A DNA stretch of 53,983 bases from Candidatus Gastranaerophilales bacterium (GTDB lineage Bacteria; Cyanobacteriota; Vampirovibrionia; Gastranaerophilales; Gastranaerophilaceae): the NCBI GenBank assembly GCA_944325655.1, contig CALVAW010000008.1, positions 1 to 53,983 on the forward strand. The letters run 5' to 3'. Position numbers and translations under genes: made by a program. The notes beneath the pieces were generated by a model. The model did not search any database and had not been told where the DNA came from. It saw nothing but the letters and a program-made list of their open reading frames with translations. This document shows positions 34,491-44,111 of the stretch, piece by piece (positions within the stretch are counted from its first letter, which is position 1; every line of letters begins with the position of its first letter).

Positions 34491-37400
34491 ATGTCAAAAG
34501 AAAACAAAACTAAATTTAATCCCTTAACCTTAATTAAAAACACAGCACTGGCAGCTATAATTGTTTTTATAATTTTTATTTTTTCAATTTTCTTACTAAA
34601 ATATACCCTTTCATATTCTACAATTGAAAAATACTTTTACGGCTTCACGGGACTCAAGTTAGAGTTAATAAATCCAAAAACCACTTTTGACTACAAATTT
34701 AACATCAACACAAAAGCGCAATATATAAATATATATGATAAGAACAAAAACACAAAATTTATATCGCTGCAAAATCCCGAAATATCCTTCAAGCCGCTGG
34801 GTTTATTATTCAAAAAAGCAAATTTTAAAAAATTTAGTGCAAAAAATATAACCGTAAATATAAAAAGAAACCAAAAAGGTCAAATCGATCTTATACAAAA
34901 TTTAAAAATAAAAGATTACAGTCTGATAAAAAATAACACTCTTACGAAATTAAACAGCGATATTAATTTTATCAGAATAAATTTTAAAGATGAATATAAA
35001 ATTAAAAGCGAAATAACACTTAATTTAACAAATACCGACATTAAAATTTCAAAAAAAGATAAAAGTCTTTATTTCTATCAAACAGGTACAATAGACACAT
35101 TTTTTAATTCAAAGAAACAAACGGCAAATTTATCCTTAAGTGTTGCATCTAAATATCCTCTAAATAATTTTAACTCTGGCGATTTATCCTTAAACATTAA
35201 CATTGACAATATAAATCTATATATACTTAATGATTTTGCTAAAAAATATATATCAAAAGATATTAAAACATTTGAAGGTTTAACTGATGTACATATAAAA
35301 ACAAACGAAGACAATAGCACACAAAATCTCATAATTAAAATAATAAAACCCAAACTCACACTAAATAATAAAAAAATTATTTCACCATTTAAAAAAGATA
35401 TAACAATTACATCGGATTTTATTCCAAATAAAGATGAAATAAAAATAATAAGCTTAAAAGCTAATGCGGATAAACTTTCTGTTTCAAGTGAAGGTACGAT
35501 AATTAAACCTTTTAGCAAAAAAAGAGGCTTAGATCTGAGTATAAAAATCTCGGATACAGAATTAAATAATTTCTTATATTTTCTGCCGGACAATTTAATA
35601 TATTATCGTCCGCAAGGAATACCGACTCTTAAAAAATCAAATTTTCACGGGATAATAAACGGTACATTAAATTTAAAATTATTTTCTCTCGATATAAGCG
35701 GAAATTTGAAAATTTCAAATGTACACATTCCGAATTATCCTAAGCCCTTTATAGAAAACGATGTAAATTTATTTTTCATGAAAGATAAAATGAGAGTATA
35801 TACAAGAGTATACACTCCCGATAATGAATATGTGGTTATAGACGGGGTCTCCAATCTGGATGATTCTTTATACGGAAAATACAGCGTAAAATCAACATCT
35901 AAAATAGATTTATCCTTTGCAAAACTATATCTTGTCCCAATACAGCAAATAATAGGTTTCAACATCGGACCCGTTCCGATAATGAACATAAGCGGCTGGG
36001 GCAATATAGATATTAGAACTCAAGGAACAATAAAAGACGCTCAAATATTCGGAGAATTTCAAGCCCACAATGCAAGCGCTGAAATCGAGGGTTTAAATGC
36101 AAAACTTACCGACGGTGATTGCAAGTTGATTTTCGACAACAGAAATTTAATTTTTAAAAAAATACACGGAAAAATGAACGAAGCCGATTTCACCCTAACG
36201 GGAATAGGCGACACCAAAGGAAATGTTGATTTAAAAACAGAAATAAAAAATGCAAGAACACACAACATCTTAAACATTTTTAATAATAGTATAATAACCA
36301 AACCATATACAAAACTAACCGAAAATATAGCGGCAACATCAGGTCAAATTAATGCAAATATCAATCTGAAAGGCACAATAGATAACTGGGAAGACAAAAA
36401 CTTTTTATCAAAATTGCCGCTTTCTGGAAAAATAAACTTTCAAAACAACAAATTCATACTTAAAAATAAACTATCAATACAAAAAATTAACGGCACACTT
36501 AATTTTGGATCCAAACAAGACGGGGATTTTAGTCTGTATGTAAACAATTCCAAAATAAATGCATCTTTTGAATCAAAAGATAATTTGGAAAAAATCTCGA
36601 AAGGTGAATTATTTGAATTCAAAAGTCGTATCTATTCCGACAAATTTGCTTTTTATGACATTTTTAAAGAACTCAGTAAAAATCAAAAATACATAAACAT
36701 ACTGTCAAATCTTGAAAAAGTGGATTTTTATACCAAATTCAATATAAAATCAGAAGGCAAAATCTCCTTAAATGAAATAAATCTTGAAAAAATAAAAAAC
36801 TACGGATACATAACCGGTTTGAATGATTCAACAAAACCAAATATAAAATTCAATTCCGGAATTATCAAAATAGACGAAAATAAAATTATATTTGACAATT
36901 TTAACACATCACTGCTCAGCGGCAATATTAAAGCAAACGGGTATATACAAAATTTTCTAACTAAAAACCCTAATGCAGACTTAATCGTTATTCTTAATAA
37001 TTTAAACCTTGCCGGATTAAATCAAATTTTACCTAAAACCAATATCGGATACGGCAAATTAAAAAACGGAAAAATTATAGCAAAAAACAATAATCTAAAA
37101 TTAAACTCCATAAGTATAGACTATGAAAATATGCCTATATATCTTAATGCGGACATAAAAGACATATTCAAATCAAAAAGCCTTGAAGCAAATTTTTCAA
37201 CAATACTAAATGAACAATCAACGGATAGTTTAATAAATCCTTATTTAACATATCCTATTAAAGTAAAAGGGGAAATACCAGTAAAAGGATTTTTTAAAGG
37301 CAAACTTGATAAATACACAATTGATATAACGGCAACCATACCGAAAAATTCAGATATTTCATTTAGCGGAGCAAATCTTGGCGACACAAACCACAAAAGA

Positions 37401-38855
37401 GAATTAGCAGGTAAAATTGAAGTATCAGACAACAAAGCAAACATCAATAATCTTAAGCTGGTTAAATACATTGCAAATCAAAACGGAAAAGTAAATCCAA
37501 TAACCGCACTTAAAGCAAACGGTAAAATTATCCAAAATCAAAACAATCTTATTTATGATAATCTCAAGATAACAACCCTATCTCCTATTAATGTGAGGAT
37601 TTTAAATCTCATATTTAAAAAATCTATATTAAAACAAGGTAATTTTGAATGCGATATAGTATTAAAAGGAAACACAAAAGAACCGAACATTAACGGAAAA
37701 GTATATTTACAAGACTTGGATATCCCTTTATACGATACCCAAATTAACAATATAAAAATAAATATTTCAAACAAATATATAGAAGGAGAAATATTAGCAA
37801 GAAACAATCAAAGTGATGTCAAAATGCTGCTAAAAGCACAAAACAAACTCACTGCCCCATATATCATAGATGACGTAAACATACAATCAAATAATCTTAA
37901 TATAAATGAAATTTTATCAAGTGTTGCACCGGTTCAATCAAAAACCGACATAAATAAAAAACCCGAATTATTAATAAAACCGGAAGACATTATAGTTAAA
38001 AACGGTATTTTTAATTTCAAAGAAGTATCCTTTGAAAAAATCAAAGCGCAAAATTTAGAAGGAAACTTTGACTATAAAGACAATATTTTTAATCTTAAAA
38101 ACGCAAATCTCGATATAGCTGAAGGAAAATTTAACGCAAACGGTAAGTATGCACTTAAAACGACAAAATTAAATCTTAGCGCTAAAATGGAAAATTGTAA
38201 TTCAAATACTCTAACAAAAGAATTTTTAAATTTATCTGATCAAATTTTTGGTAAAATAAACGGATCGATTATTCTTTCGGGCAAGCATTTAAATACACCC
38301 GAGGCAATTAAAAACATTAATTCAAAAGTTGAATTCTCCGTAAACAACGGAAAAATGCCAAAACTTGGTTCGCTTGAATATTTATTAAGAGCCGGTAATC
38401 TTATAAAAAACGGGATTTTAGGTCTTTCCTTAAACAACCTTATCCAAGTTTTAACTCCATATAAAACAGGAGAATTTGAAAAAATAACAGGTACACTTTC
38501 AATCGACAACGGAGAAATAGAAAATCTTGAAATAATGTCACAAGGTAAAAATTTAAGCATGTATCTGGCAGGCAACTACAGCATACTTGAAAATTATGCA
38601 GATATAAAAATATACGGAAAGCTATCGCAAAATATTTCAAACGCCTTGGGAGCGTTGGGCAATGCTTCTTTAAGTCAATTTATAAATTCTATTACATCAA
38701 GAAAAAATAAATCCGAGATGAATGCGGAACTAAAGGAAAATATTAATAAAATACCCGCAATTGAAATAGAAAATCCCGAACCAAGATATTTTAAAGTAAA
38801 AGTCTTGGGAGATATCAATAAAGAAAATTATATAAAGAACTTCTCATGGATTTAA
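34491..38855 (+). CDS. AsmA/TamB-like giant envelope protein (second copy)
   Basis: 1454 aa. Membrane helix at about 18-38 followed by a Lys-rich, beta-strand-rich body with repeated patterns such as VNIDGDI-like alternation, typical of AsmA-clan lipid bridges. The final 180 residues (from about 1277, VEFSVNNGKMPKLGSLEYLL) align with the end of the first copy: ...RAGNL...LSLNNLIQVL...TGEFEKITGTLSIDNGEIENLEIMSQGKNLSMYLAGNY. A mid-region IGFNIGPVPIMNISGWGNID resembles AsmA/DUF3971-type strands. It is monocistronic, ends at a bidirectional terminator and is divergent from the exported 180-aa protein. Transport of lipid or other envelope material to the outer membrane is inferred from the clan. 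Confidence 0.82.
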   Translation: MSKENKTKFNPLTLIKNTALAAIIVFIIFIFSIFLLKYTLSYSTIEKYFYGFTGLKLELINPKTTFDYKFNINTKAQYINIYDKNKNTKFISLQNPEISFKPLGLLFKKANFKKFSAKNITVNIKRNQKGQIDLIQNLKIKDYSLIKNNTLTKLNSDINFIRINFKDEYKIKSEITLNLTNTDIKISKKDKSLYFYQTGTIDTFFNSKKQTANLSLSVASKYPLNNFNSGDLSLNINIDNINLYILNDFAKKYISKDIKTFEGLTDVHIKTNEDNSTQNLIIKIIKPKLTLNNKKIISPFKKDITITSDFIPNKDEIKIISLKANADKLSVSSEGTIIKPFSKKRGLDLSIKISDTELNNFLYFLPDNLIYYRPQGIPTLKKSNFHGIINGTLNLKLFSLDISGNLKISNVHIPNYPKPFIENDVNLFFMKDKMRVYTRVYTPDNEYVVIDGVSNLDDSLYGKYSVKSTSKIDLSFAKLYLVPIQQIIGFNIGPVPIMNISGWGNIDIRTQGTIKDAQIFGEFQAHNASAEIEGLNAKLTDGDCKLIFDNRNLIFKKIHGKMNEADFTLTGIGDTKGNVDLKTEIKNARTHNILNIFNNSIITKPYTKLTENIAATSGQINANINLKGTIDNWEDKNFLSKLPLSGKINFQNNKFILKNKLSIQKINGTLNFGSKQDGDFSLYVNNSKINASFESKDNLEKISKGELFEFKSRIYSDKFAFYDIFKELSKNQKYINILSNLEKVDFYTKFNIKSEGKISLNEINLEKIKNYGYITGLNDSTKPNIKFNSGIIKIDENKIIFDNFNTSLLSGNIKANGYIQNFLTKNPNADLIVILNNLNLAGLNQILPKTNIGYGKLKNGKIIAKNNNLKLNSISIDYENMPIYLNADIKDIFKSKSLEANFSTILNEQSTDSLINPYLTYPIKVKGEIPVKGFFKGKLDKYTIDITATIPKNSDISFSGANLGDTNHKRELAGKIEVSDNKANINNLKLVKYIANQNGKVNPITALKANGKIIQNQNNLIYDNLKITTLSPINVRILNLIFKKSILKQGNFECDIVLKGNTKEPNINGKVYLQDLDIPLYDTQINNIKINISNKYIEGEILARNNQSDVKMLLKAQNKLTAPYIIDDVNIQSNNLNINEILSSVAPVQSKTDINKKPELLIKPEDIIVKNGIFNFKEVSFEKIKAQNLEGNFDYKDNIFNLKNANLDIAEGKFNANGKYALKTTKLNLSAKMENCNSNTLTKEFLNLSDQIFGKINGSIILSGKHLNTPEAIKNINSKVEFSVNNGKMPKLGSLEYLLRAGNLIKNGILGLSLNNLIQVLTPYKTGEFEKITGTLSIDNGEIENLEIMSQGKNLSMYLAGNYSILENYADIKIYGKLSQNISNALGALGNASLSQFINSITSRKNKSEMNAELKENINKIPAIEIENPEPRYFKVKVLGDINKENYIKNFSWI

Positions 38856-38869
38856 TATAACTTTTAATT

Positions 38870-38902
38870 TAAAAAGCCGAGAATTAAATTCTCGGCTTTC
38901 AT
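38870..38902. terminator. bidirectional terminator between the AsmA-like gene and gap
   Basis: 12-bp stem with AAAGCCGAGAAT (38873-38884) pairing with 38888-38899 around a three-base loop. A/T-rich flanks on both sides suit the two convergent genes. Confidence 0.82.
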
Positions 38903-38919
38903 TTATTTATTAACTTCAA

Positions 38920-39936
38920 TTATAGCTTTGAAGCAACCATCAATGTAGTTTCAGCTAATCTTGTTGAATAACCCATTTCGTTATCATACCAAGAAACAAC
39001 TTTAACCATATTATCACCCATTGTCATAGTTAAAGCAGCATCAACAGTTGATGATTGAGAAGTTCCGATAAAATCGGAAGATACAAGCGGAGCTTCTTCA
39101 TAGCATAAAATGCCTTTTAATTCAGCGGATTCGCTTGCTTCTTTTAATGCAGCATTAACTGCTTCTGCTGTTACAGGTTTTTCTGTTTCAAATACAACGT
39201 CAACAACTGAAACATCAGGAGTAGGAACACGCATAGCAAAACCGTTCAATTTACCTTTTAATTCAGGGATTACAAGAGCTACTGCACGTGCTGCGCCGGT
39301 AGTTGTAGGAACAATATTCAAAGCGCCTGCTCTTGCACGACGAGGATCTTTATGTCCTGCATCAAGAATTCTTTGATCGCCTGTGTATGAGTGAACGGTA
39401 GTCATCAAACCTTTAACTATACCGAATTTTTCCATAACAACTTTTGCAACCGGAGCCAAGCAGTTTGTTGTACAAGAAGCCATAGAAATTACATCATGTT
39501 TTGCAGGGTCATATTCATTTCCGTTTACACCAAGAACGATTGTCTTGTCTTCATTTTTAGCCGGAGCTGAAATAATAACTTTCTTAGCACCTGCATCAAT
39601 ATGAGCTCTTGCTTTTGTAGCATCAGTGTAGAAACCGGTTGATTCAACAACAACTTCCACTCCTAATTTTGCCCAAGGCAATTGAGCAGGGTCTTTTTCA
39701 GCAAACATTAAGATTTTTTTACCGTTGATGATAATTCCGTCTTCTGCTGCTTCAACAGTACCGTCGAATTTACCCATAACAGAGTCATATTTAAAAACAT
39801 GAGCTGCATCTGCAGGTTTTAAACCCGGGTCATTAATTGCAACATAATCAATTTTATCAAAAATACCTTCTCTGATAGCAGCACGAAGAGTGTTTCTTCC
39901 GATTCTGCCAAATCCGTTAATTGCGACTTTTCTCAT
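38920..39936 (-). CDS. gap: glyceraldehyde-3-phosphate dehydrogenase (type I)
   Basis: 338 aa, the standard length. It converts glyceraldehyde 3-phosphate to 1,3-bisphosphoglycerate in glycolysis or the reverse. The NAD-binding N-terminus is [16 protein letters not shown], with D36 favouring NAD. The active site is [12 protein letters not shown] with nucleophile C155 and H182 (TVHSYTGDQ). The S-loop [20 protein letters not shown] and the C-terminal [13 protein letters not shown] are complete. Shine-Dalgarno AAGGAGAG and a good promoter upstream. Monocistronic. Confidence 0.98.
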   Translation of the reverse strand: MRKVAINGFGRIGRNTLRAAIREGIFDKIDYVAINDPGLKPADAAHVFKYDSVMGKFDGTVEAAEDGIIINGKKILMFAEKDPAQLPWAKLGVEVVVESTGFYTDATKARAHIDAGAKKVIISAPAKNEDKTIVLGVNGNEYDPAKHDVISMASCTTNCLAPVAKVVMEKFGIVKGLMTTVHSYTGDQRILDAGHKDPRRARAGALNIVPTTTGAARAVALVIPELKGKLNGFAMRVPTPDVSVVDVVFETEKPVTAEAVNAALKEASESAELKGILCYEEAPLVSSDFIGTSQSSTVDAALTMTMGDNMVKVVSWYDNEMGYSTRLAETTLMVASKL

Positions 39937-39976
39937 ATAGTCTCTCCTTCTAAAATGTAATTAATACTACACATTA

Positions 39977-40004
39977 GTTATACTACAAAAAAAATCACTT
40001 GCAA
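39977..40004 (-). promoter_or_regulatory. gap promoter
   Basis: On the minus strand TTGCAA (39999-40004), 16-base spacer, TATAAC (39977-39982). The leader is about 35 bases with a strong Shine-Dalgarno. Confidence 0.6.
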
Positions 40005-40071
40005 GAAATTTAAAAAGTTAAGAAAGTAAACAAATAAAACTAAATTAAATTTTGCATGGTAATATTTTAGT

Positions 40072-40953
40072 ATGATGAGAAAGTTAGTATCATTCATTTT
40101 AATTTTCTTCGGTTTTAATTCCTGCATAGCCGCTTTAGCACAGGATGTTATTAAACTTGATAAAGTACAGGATTTTGATATTCAATACAAAGAACAAGTT
40201 CAAACCCTAAAAGGCTCTCTTTTTATTGATGACACTTTAGAAGCACAAAACCAAATAAACGAACAACAAAAAGCAGACATGGAAGATATTGAAAATCTGT
40301 GGAATGCAACTGTTGAAAACAATCCCATGATAGGCTTCTGCTTAAAAAAGCTTGCAATACCTGCAGAACAAAGGAGAATACATTCTTCAATGCTGGCTAA
40401 ATCTATGAGTGCAATTATCTCAGGAGCTGCTCTACTTCCTTCTTTTTTGGGAATGAATTACGGTATCCAATCAGGAACATACGCAGCCGGCAGATTGGCT
40501 ACAAGTCTTATAAATAAAGAAAACAACGAAAAATTACAAAATCCTTCCATAACAGATACTGAAGCTATAGAACTTGCAAGTCTCATAGAAGATTTGCAAG
40601 ATGAAATAATTGTTGATTATTTTAAATATAAAGGAGCATTAACCAAATTAAAAAAATGCAGAGAACAACTTTTGCTACATAATAAAAACTACTCGGAAGC
40701 ACTTGAAAAAAATGATTCTCTCGATATAACAATAGCTTCAGCTCAATGGGAAGATGAATTAATAGAAGAATACAGGCTTAAACAAGAAGTAAAAAAATAT
40801 CAACTTGCGCTCACAAGATTAGCAGGAAAAAAAACCGTTGATAATTTAAATGTCGCACAATTTGATTTAACAACACAAAATGTAAACAAAAAAGACCTAA
40901 ACTATGAAAAAAAACTAATAGAAGTATCTGCAATAAAGGAGGATAAAAAATGA
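40072..40953 (+). CDS. exported coiled-coil protein, tandem paralogue A
   Basis: 293 aa. Signal peptide about 1-24 (LVSFILIFFGFNSCIAALAQ). A conserved core follows: ENLWNATVENNPMIGFCLKKLAIP, then a hydrophobic Gly/Ala-rich segment (about 115-145, SAIISGAALLPSFLGMN). The last 130 residues are a long helical coiled coil (DLQDEIIVDYFKYKGALTKL, then LALTRLAGKK). The coiled coil, ending in a L-x-x-L-x-G motif, resembles part of a TolC/OEP periplasmic hairpin, but the family is not identified. The neighbour at 40950 has the same plan, is the same length, and overlaps by four bases (ATGA). The start codon is 6 bases after TAATAT, so it may be leaderless. Confidence 0.82.
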   Translation: MMRKLVSFILIFFGFNSCIAALAQDVIKLDKVQDFDIQYKEQVQTLKGSLFIDDTLEAQNQINEQQKADMEDIENLWNATVENNPMIGFCLKKLAIPAEQRRIHSSMLAKSMSAIISGAALLPSFLGMNYGIQSGTYAAGRLATSLINKENNEKLQNPSITDTEAIELASLIEDLQDEIIVDYFKYKGALTKLKKCREQLLLHNKNYSEALEKNDSLDITIASAQWEDELIEEYRLKQEVKKYQLALTRLAGKKTVDNLNVAQFDLTTQNVNKKDLNYEKKLIEVSAIKEDKK

Positions 40954-41831
40954 AAAAAATCCTCTTTATTACATTAATCTTACTTTCTCCCCTCGCTTTT
41001 TGCGAAAATTTATCCGACCTGACATCTCCAAAACCGTTCTTAGGAAGAATGTCAAACTCAGATAAACCCGAATTAAACACAATAAAAAAAGAAGAAAAAA
41101 AACAGCAAAAAGCAGAAATAACTTCAAATCAAAATGAAAATCAAACAATACAAGAGCAAACAACAAATTCAATAAATTCAAACTGGGCGGATTTGAGTCT
41201 TAAAAAACTTGCAAACGACGTAAGTTATGAGCTGGAAATGGATTCAAGCAAAATTAATGCCGATTTAGCTGTTCTTTGGAACGCAACCACAATGCGCTCA
41301 GAAACTATGAAATACACTATATACAAGCTTTCTAATCCCGATGAAGATAAACCTAATGAATCTACTTTGAAAAAAATATTAAGACCGATTGCAAATATCT
41401 CAACTCTTGCGGGAGCAAGTGTTGCAGGAGACCCGTTTATGGCTACCGGAGCTTTAATCGGAGGCGGACTTGTTAATGCATTTATGAAAGATGATAAAGA
41501 GGTAAACTATAGATTTTCAAAGGTATCAGATGCCGATATGGTTCTTTTAGTCAGAAAAATTGATGATTTACAAAAAAAATTGCTAAATTTATACGTAGAT
41601 TACAGAACAAAAGAAAAACTATATAATATGGCTAAAGAAAATTTTGAAAAAAGAGAACAGAACTATATAAATTCTCAAAAAAAATCAAAGGAAGAACTGA
41701 TTATAGCCGATGTATATTATAGGACAGCTAAAACACAAGCTCAAAGAGCAGAAGATGAATATATGACTTCTCGAGCAATTTTGGAAAATCTCGTAGGAAC
41801 CGAAGCGATAAAAAAAATTGACGAAGAATAA
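40950..41831 (+). CDS. exported coiled-coil protein, tandem paralogue B
   Basis: 293 aa. Signal peptide 1-18 (KKILFITLILLSPLAFC). A Gln/Asn/Lys-rich linker follows, then the shared core DLAVLWNATTMRSETMKYTIYKLSNP, a Gly/Ala segment (STLAGASVAGDPFMATGALIGGGL) and a C-terminal coiled coil (VRKIDDLQKKLLNLYVDYRT, then RAILENLVGTEAIKKI). It is clearly homologous to the gene before it (LWNAT, the K-L-x-x-P site, the glycine-rich segment and the coiled coil are in the same order). A perfect Shine-Dalgarno (AAGGAGG) lies in the upstream gene and ATGA overlaps. Probably a two-component envelope assembly. Function unknown. Confidence 0.83.
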   Translation: MKKILFITLILLSPLAFCENLSDLTSPKPFLGRMSNSDKPELNTIKKEEKKQQKAEITSNQNENQTIQEQTTNSINSNWADLSLKKLANDVSYELEMDSSKINADLAVLWNATTMRSETMKYTIYKLSNPDEDKPNESTLKKILRPIANISTLAGASVAGDPFMATGALIGGGLVNAFMKDDKEVNYRFSKVSDADMVLLVRKIDDLQKKLLNLYVDYRTKEKLYNMAKENFEKREQNYINSQKKSKEELIIADVYYRTAKTQAQRAEDEYMTSRAILENLVGTEAIKKIDEE

Positions 41832-41942
41832 TCACAAACAAAAATCTGAATAATATCTTAAAATAAATAAATTACAATATAAGTTTAAATAAAGCAAAAA
41901 CAACTGCAGCAAGTTTTAATTTAGCACAATGAAATGTTTTAA

Positions 41943-41979
41943 ATAAAAAAAAGCTATTGTACATAGTATACAATAGGCT
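41943..41979 (-). terminator. orphan minus-strand terminator-like hairpin
   Basis: Stem AGC(bulge)TATTGTA/TACAATAGCT (about 41952-41961 with 41969-41979, one bulged base) followed on the minus strand by eight T's. No minus-strand gene lies upstream of it: the next gene to the right, at 42118, points the other way. It therefore suggests an unannotated short minus-strand transcript from the 286-base gap. The rest of that gap (41832-42117) holds only the promoter for 42118. A 13-codon ORF at 41989 does not look real. Confidence 0.45.
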
Positions 41980-42083
41980 CTAATAAGGATGACAATAAAG
42001 TTATATGGTGTGTATATTATTTACGTTTAATCAACTTACATTTTTTTCTTCGTACCACCAAAGTTAAATCTTTAACAATTATT

Positions 42084-42111
42084 TTTAAATCTCATACATT
42101 TGATGTATAAT
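42084..42111 (+). promoter_or_regulatory. promoter of the glycosyltransferase operon, leaderless
   Basis: TTTAAA (42084-42089), 16-base spacer, TATAAT (42106-42111), 6 bases, ATG at 42118. There is no Shine-Dalgarno. Confidence 0.55.
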
Positions 42112-42117
42112 CGCAGT

Positions 42118-43059
42118 ATGAAATTGGTAGTACAAATTCCATGTTTTAACGAAGAAGCTAATATAGAGAGCGTTTTAAAAAATATACCGAATAATATTGA
42201 TAATATCGACGAAATAAAAATCATAGTACTTGACGACGGCTCGACCGACGAAACCCCTCAAATTGCAAAAAAGATGGGGGCTAAGGTTATTAGCTCAAAC
42301 AACAAACTGGGACTTGCCAACACTTTTAAAACCGGCATAATACAAGCACTTGAAGAAAATGCCGACATACTCGTTAATATTGACGGAGACAATCAATATA
42401 ACCCAAAAGACATAAAAAAACTCATTGAACCTATACTGCAAAACTCCTGTGATATAGTAATAGGAACTCGTCCGATAGATAAAATCAAAACTTTTTCCAT
42501 TTTTAAAAAAATTCTACAAAAACTGGGTTCCTATATAGTTAAAGTAATATCACAAATTGATATTCAAGATGCAGCAAGCGGTTATAGGGCATATTCAAAA
42601 AAGGCTCTTTTAAACATAAATATTTTTAACTCTTTTTCACATACTATTGAAACAATAATACAAGCAAAAAACAAAAATCTTATCATAAAAAATGTAAATA
42701 TCAGAGTAAACCCACAAAAAAACAGAAAATCCAAACTTTTTAAAAATAATTTTGACTACATATTTAAACAAGCAAAGACTACAATCAGATTTTTTATAAT
42801 ATACAGACCTGTAAAATTTTTTACAACTCTTGCAAACATATTTCTTTTAACAGGAATGATACTTGGCATCAGATTTATATATTATTACATAATGCATGAC
42901 GGTTCAGGACACGTGCAATCACTTATATTATGTTCAATAGTAATTATTTTAGCATTTCTTCTCTATATGATAGCAATTTTAGGAGACTTATTCACCATAA
43001 ATCGCAAACTTTTAGAGGATATTCAACTTGAATTGAGACAAAAAAAATACAAAAAATAA
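42118..43059 (+). CDS. family 2 glycosyltransferase with two C-terminal membrane helices
   Basis: 313 aa from the ATG at 42118 (KLVVQIPCFNEEANIESVL). Upstream in-frame TTG and ATG codons at 42100 and 42103 lie on top of the -10 and are unlikely starts. GT-A fold: the nucleotide-binding DDG at 39-41 (VLDDGSTDE) and the metal-binding DGDNQ at 89-93, then the acceptor-side region ASGYRAYSKKAL. Two C-terminal helices (about 230-252, 265-290) follow, as in dolichol/undecaprenyl-phosphate mannosyl- or glucosyltransferases (DPM1/GtrB/ArnC type). It most likely loads a sugar on a lipid carrier for envelope glycan. First of a four-gene cluster with rfaE1, DUF4330 and the IctB-like gene. Confidence 0.9.
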   Translation: MKLVVQIPCFNEEANIESVLKNIPNNIDNIDEIKIIVLDDGSTDETPQIAKKMGAKVISSNNKLGLANTFKTGIIQALEENADILVNIDGDNQYNPKDIKKLIEPILQNSCDIVIGTRPIDKIKTFSIFKKILQKLGSYIVKVISQIDIQDAASGYRAYSKKALLNINIFNSFSHTIETIIQAKNKNLIIKNVNIRVNPQKNRKSKLFKNNFDYIFKQAKTTIRFFIIYRPVKFFTTLANIFLLTGMILGIRFIYYYIMHDGSGHVQSLILCSIVIILAFLLYMIAILGDLFTINRKLLEDIQLELRQKKYKK

Positions 43060-43094
43060 TTTTTATGTTATTATATAATGTTGTCGAGGATTAA

Positions 43095-44096
43095 ATGAAA
43101 AAAGAAGAACTAATTAAATGCATCGATAAGCTTGAAACTCCGAAGATATTAATAATCGGCGATTTCGCTTTAGATGAAATGGTATACGGAACAACGGAAA
43201 GAATCTCAAGAGAAGCTCCTGTTTTAATTCTTGAGCACTATGAAACAAAAAAAATTCTCGGTGCAGCATCAAATGCAAGCAATAACGTTTCTTCGCTAAA
43301 TAAAGGCAAAGCTGCTGCTTTAGGGGTTTACGGCGATGATTATTACGGAAGAGAACTAATAAAAATACTAAACGAAAAAAATATAGACACATCCTTAATG
43401 GTAATGGATGAAACAAGAAAAACAACAACCAAAACAAGAATTTCAGGCTCCTGCAACCAAAGCATAACACAACAAATAGTAAGAATAGACAGGCAAACAA
43501 AAACACCTTTGAATGAAAAAACCGAGCAAAAAATAATAGAAAATATAAAAAAATCCGTTAAAAATTTTGACGGAATAATATTATCAGATTATCATTTAGG
43601 TTGTTTAACGGAAAATATAGTAAAATCTGCAATAGATGAAGCTAAAAAATATAACAAAATAATAGTTGCGGATATACAAAAAAATATGGAAAAATACAAA
43701 GGAGTAACCGCAATCACTCCAAACCAACCGGACACGGAAAAACAGGTAGGCTTTTTTATAAAAGATGACGATACCCTAAAAAAAGCGGGAGAAAAATTAT
43801 TAAACGACTTAAAACTTGAAAAAGTTTTACTTACCAGAGGTGAAAACGGAATGGCACTTTTTGAAAAGAAAGAAGACAAAATTGATTTTCAAAAAGTTTC
43901 TGCTTTTAACAAAAAGGAAGTTTTTGACGTAACCGGTGCAGGAGATACGGTTGTTGCAACCTTCACGCTTGGACTTTGCGCAGGCTTGTCAGCGCAAACA
44001 GCAATGTATCTCGGTAACTTAGCAGCAAGTATAGTTATAAGATACTTTGGATGTCATACGGTTACAACCGATGATTTAAAACAAGAACTCACATAA
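43095..44096 (+). CDS. rfaE1: D-glycero-beta-D-manno-heptose-7-phosphate kinase
   Basis: 333 aa PfkB/ribokinase-family kinase. The RfaE1/HldE-type N-terminus is GDFALDEMVYGTTERISREA, then PGGAANVA is replaced by LGAASNASNNV. The C-terminal anion-hole and catalytic motif is VTGAGDTVVA, with D284. It phosphorylates heptose 7-phosphate on the way to ADP-heptose for lipopolysaccharide cores. The adenylyltransferase half (RfaE2) is absent, so it is the single-domain form. A -10 (TATAAT at 43074-43079) places the transcript start only about 9 bases upstream, with GAGG at its tip, so a second promoter inside the operon is likely. Another sugar kinase role is possible. Confidence 0.85.
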   Translation: MKKEELIKCIDKLETPKILIIGDFALDEMVYGTTERISREAPVLILEHYETKKILGAASNASNNVSSLNKGKAAALGVYGDDYYGRELIKILNEKNIDTSLMVMDETRKTTTKTRISGSCNQSITQQIVRIDRQTKTPLNEKTEQKIIENIKKSVKNFDGIILSDYHLGCLTENIVKSAIDEAKKYNKIIVADIQKNMEKYKGVTAITPNQPDTEKQVGFFIKDDDTLKKAGEKLLNDLKLEKVLLTRGENGMALFEKKEDKIDFQKVSAFNKKEVFDVTGAGDTVVATFTLGLCAGLSAQTAMYLGNLAASIVIRYFGCHTVTTDDLKQELT

Positions 44097-44111
44097 AAAA
44101 AAGGAAAGCTT

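Noticed and set aside
35078-35593. 171-aa minus-strand ORF inside the second AsmA-like gene
   Set aside because: Antisense of an AT-rich coding sequence, without start signals.
41989-42030. 13-codon ORF after AAGG in the gap before the GT2 gene
   Set aside because: The Shine-Dalgarno-like bases are only two from the ATG. No conservation argument and no coding character.
42100-42117. Upstream TTG/ATG starts for the GT2 gene
   Set aside because: They coincide with the TATAAT. Family proteins begin at KLVVQIPCFNEE.
43114-43506. 130-aa minus-strand ORF
   Set aside because: Shadow of rfaE1. No start context and it lies within a conserved kinase.
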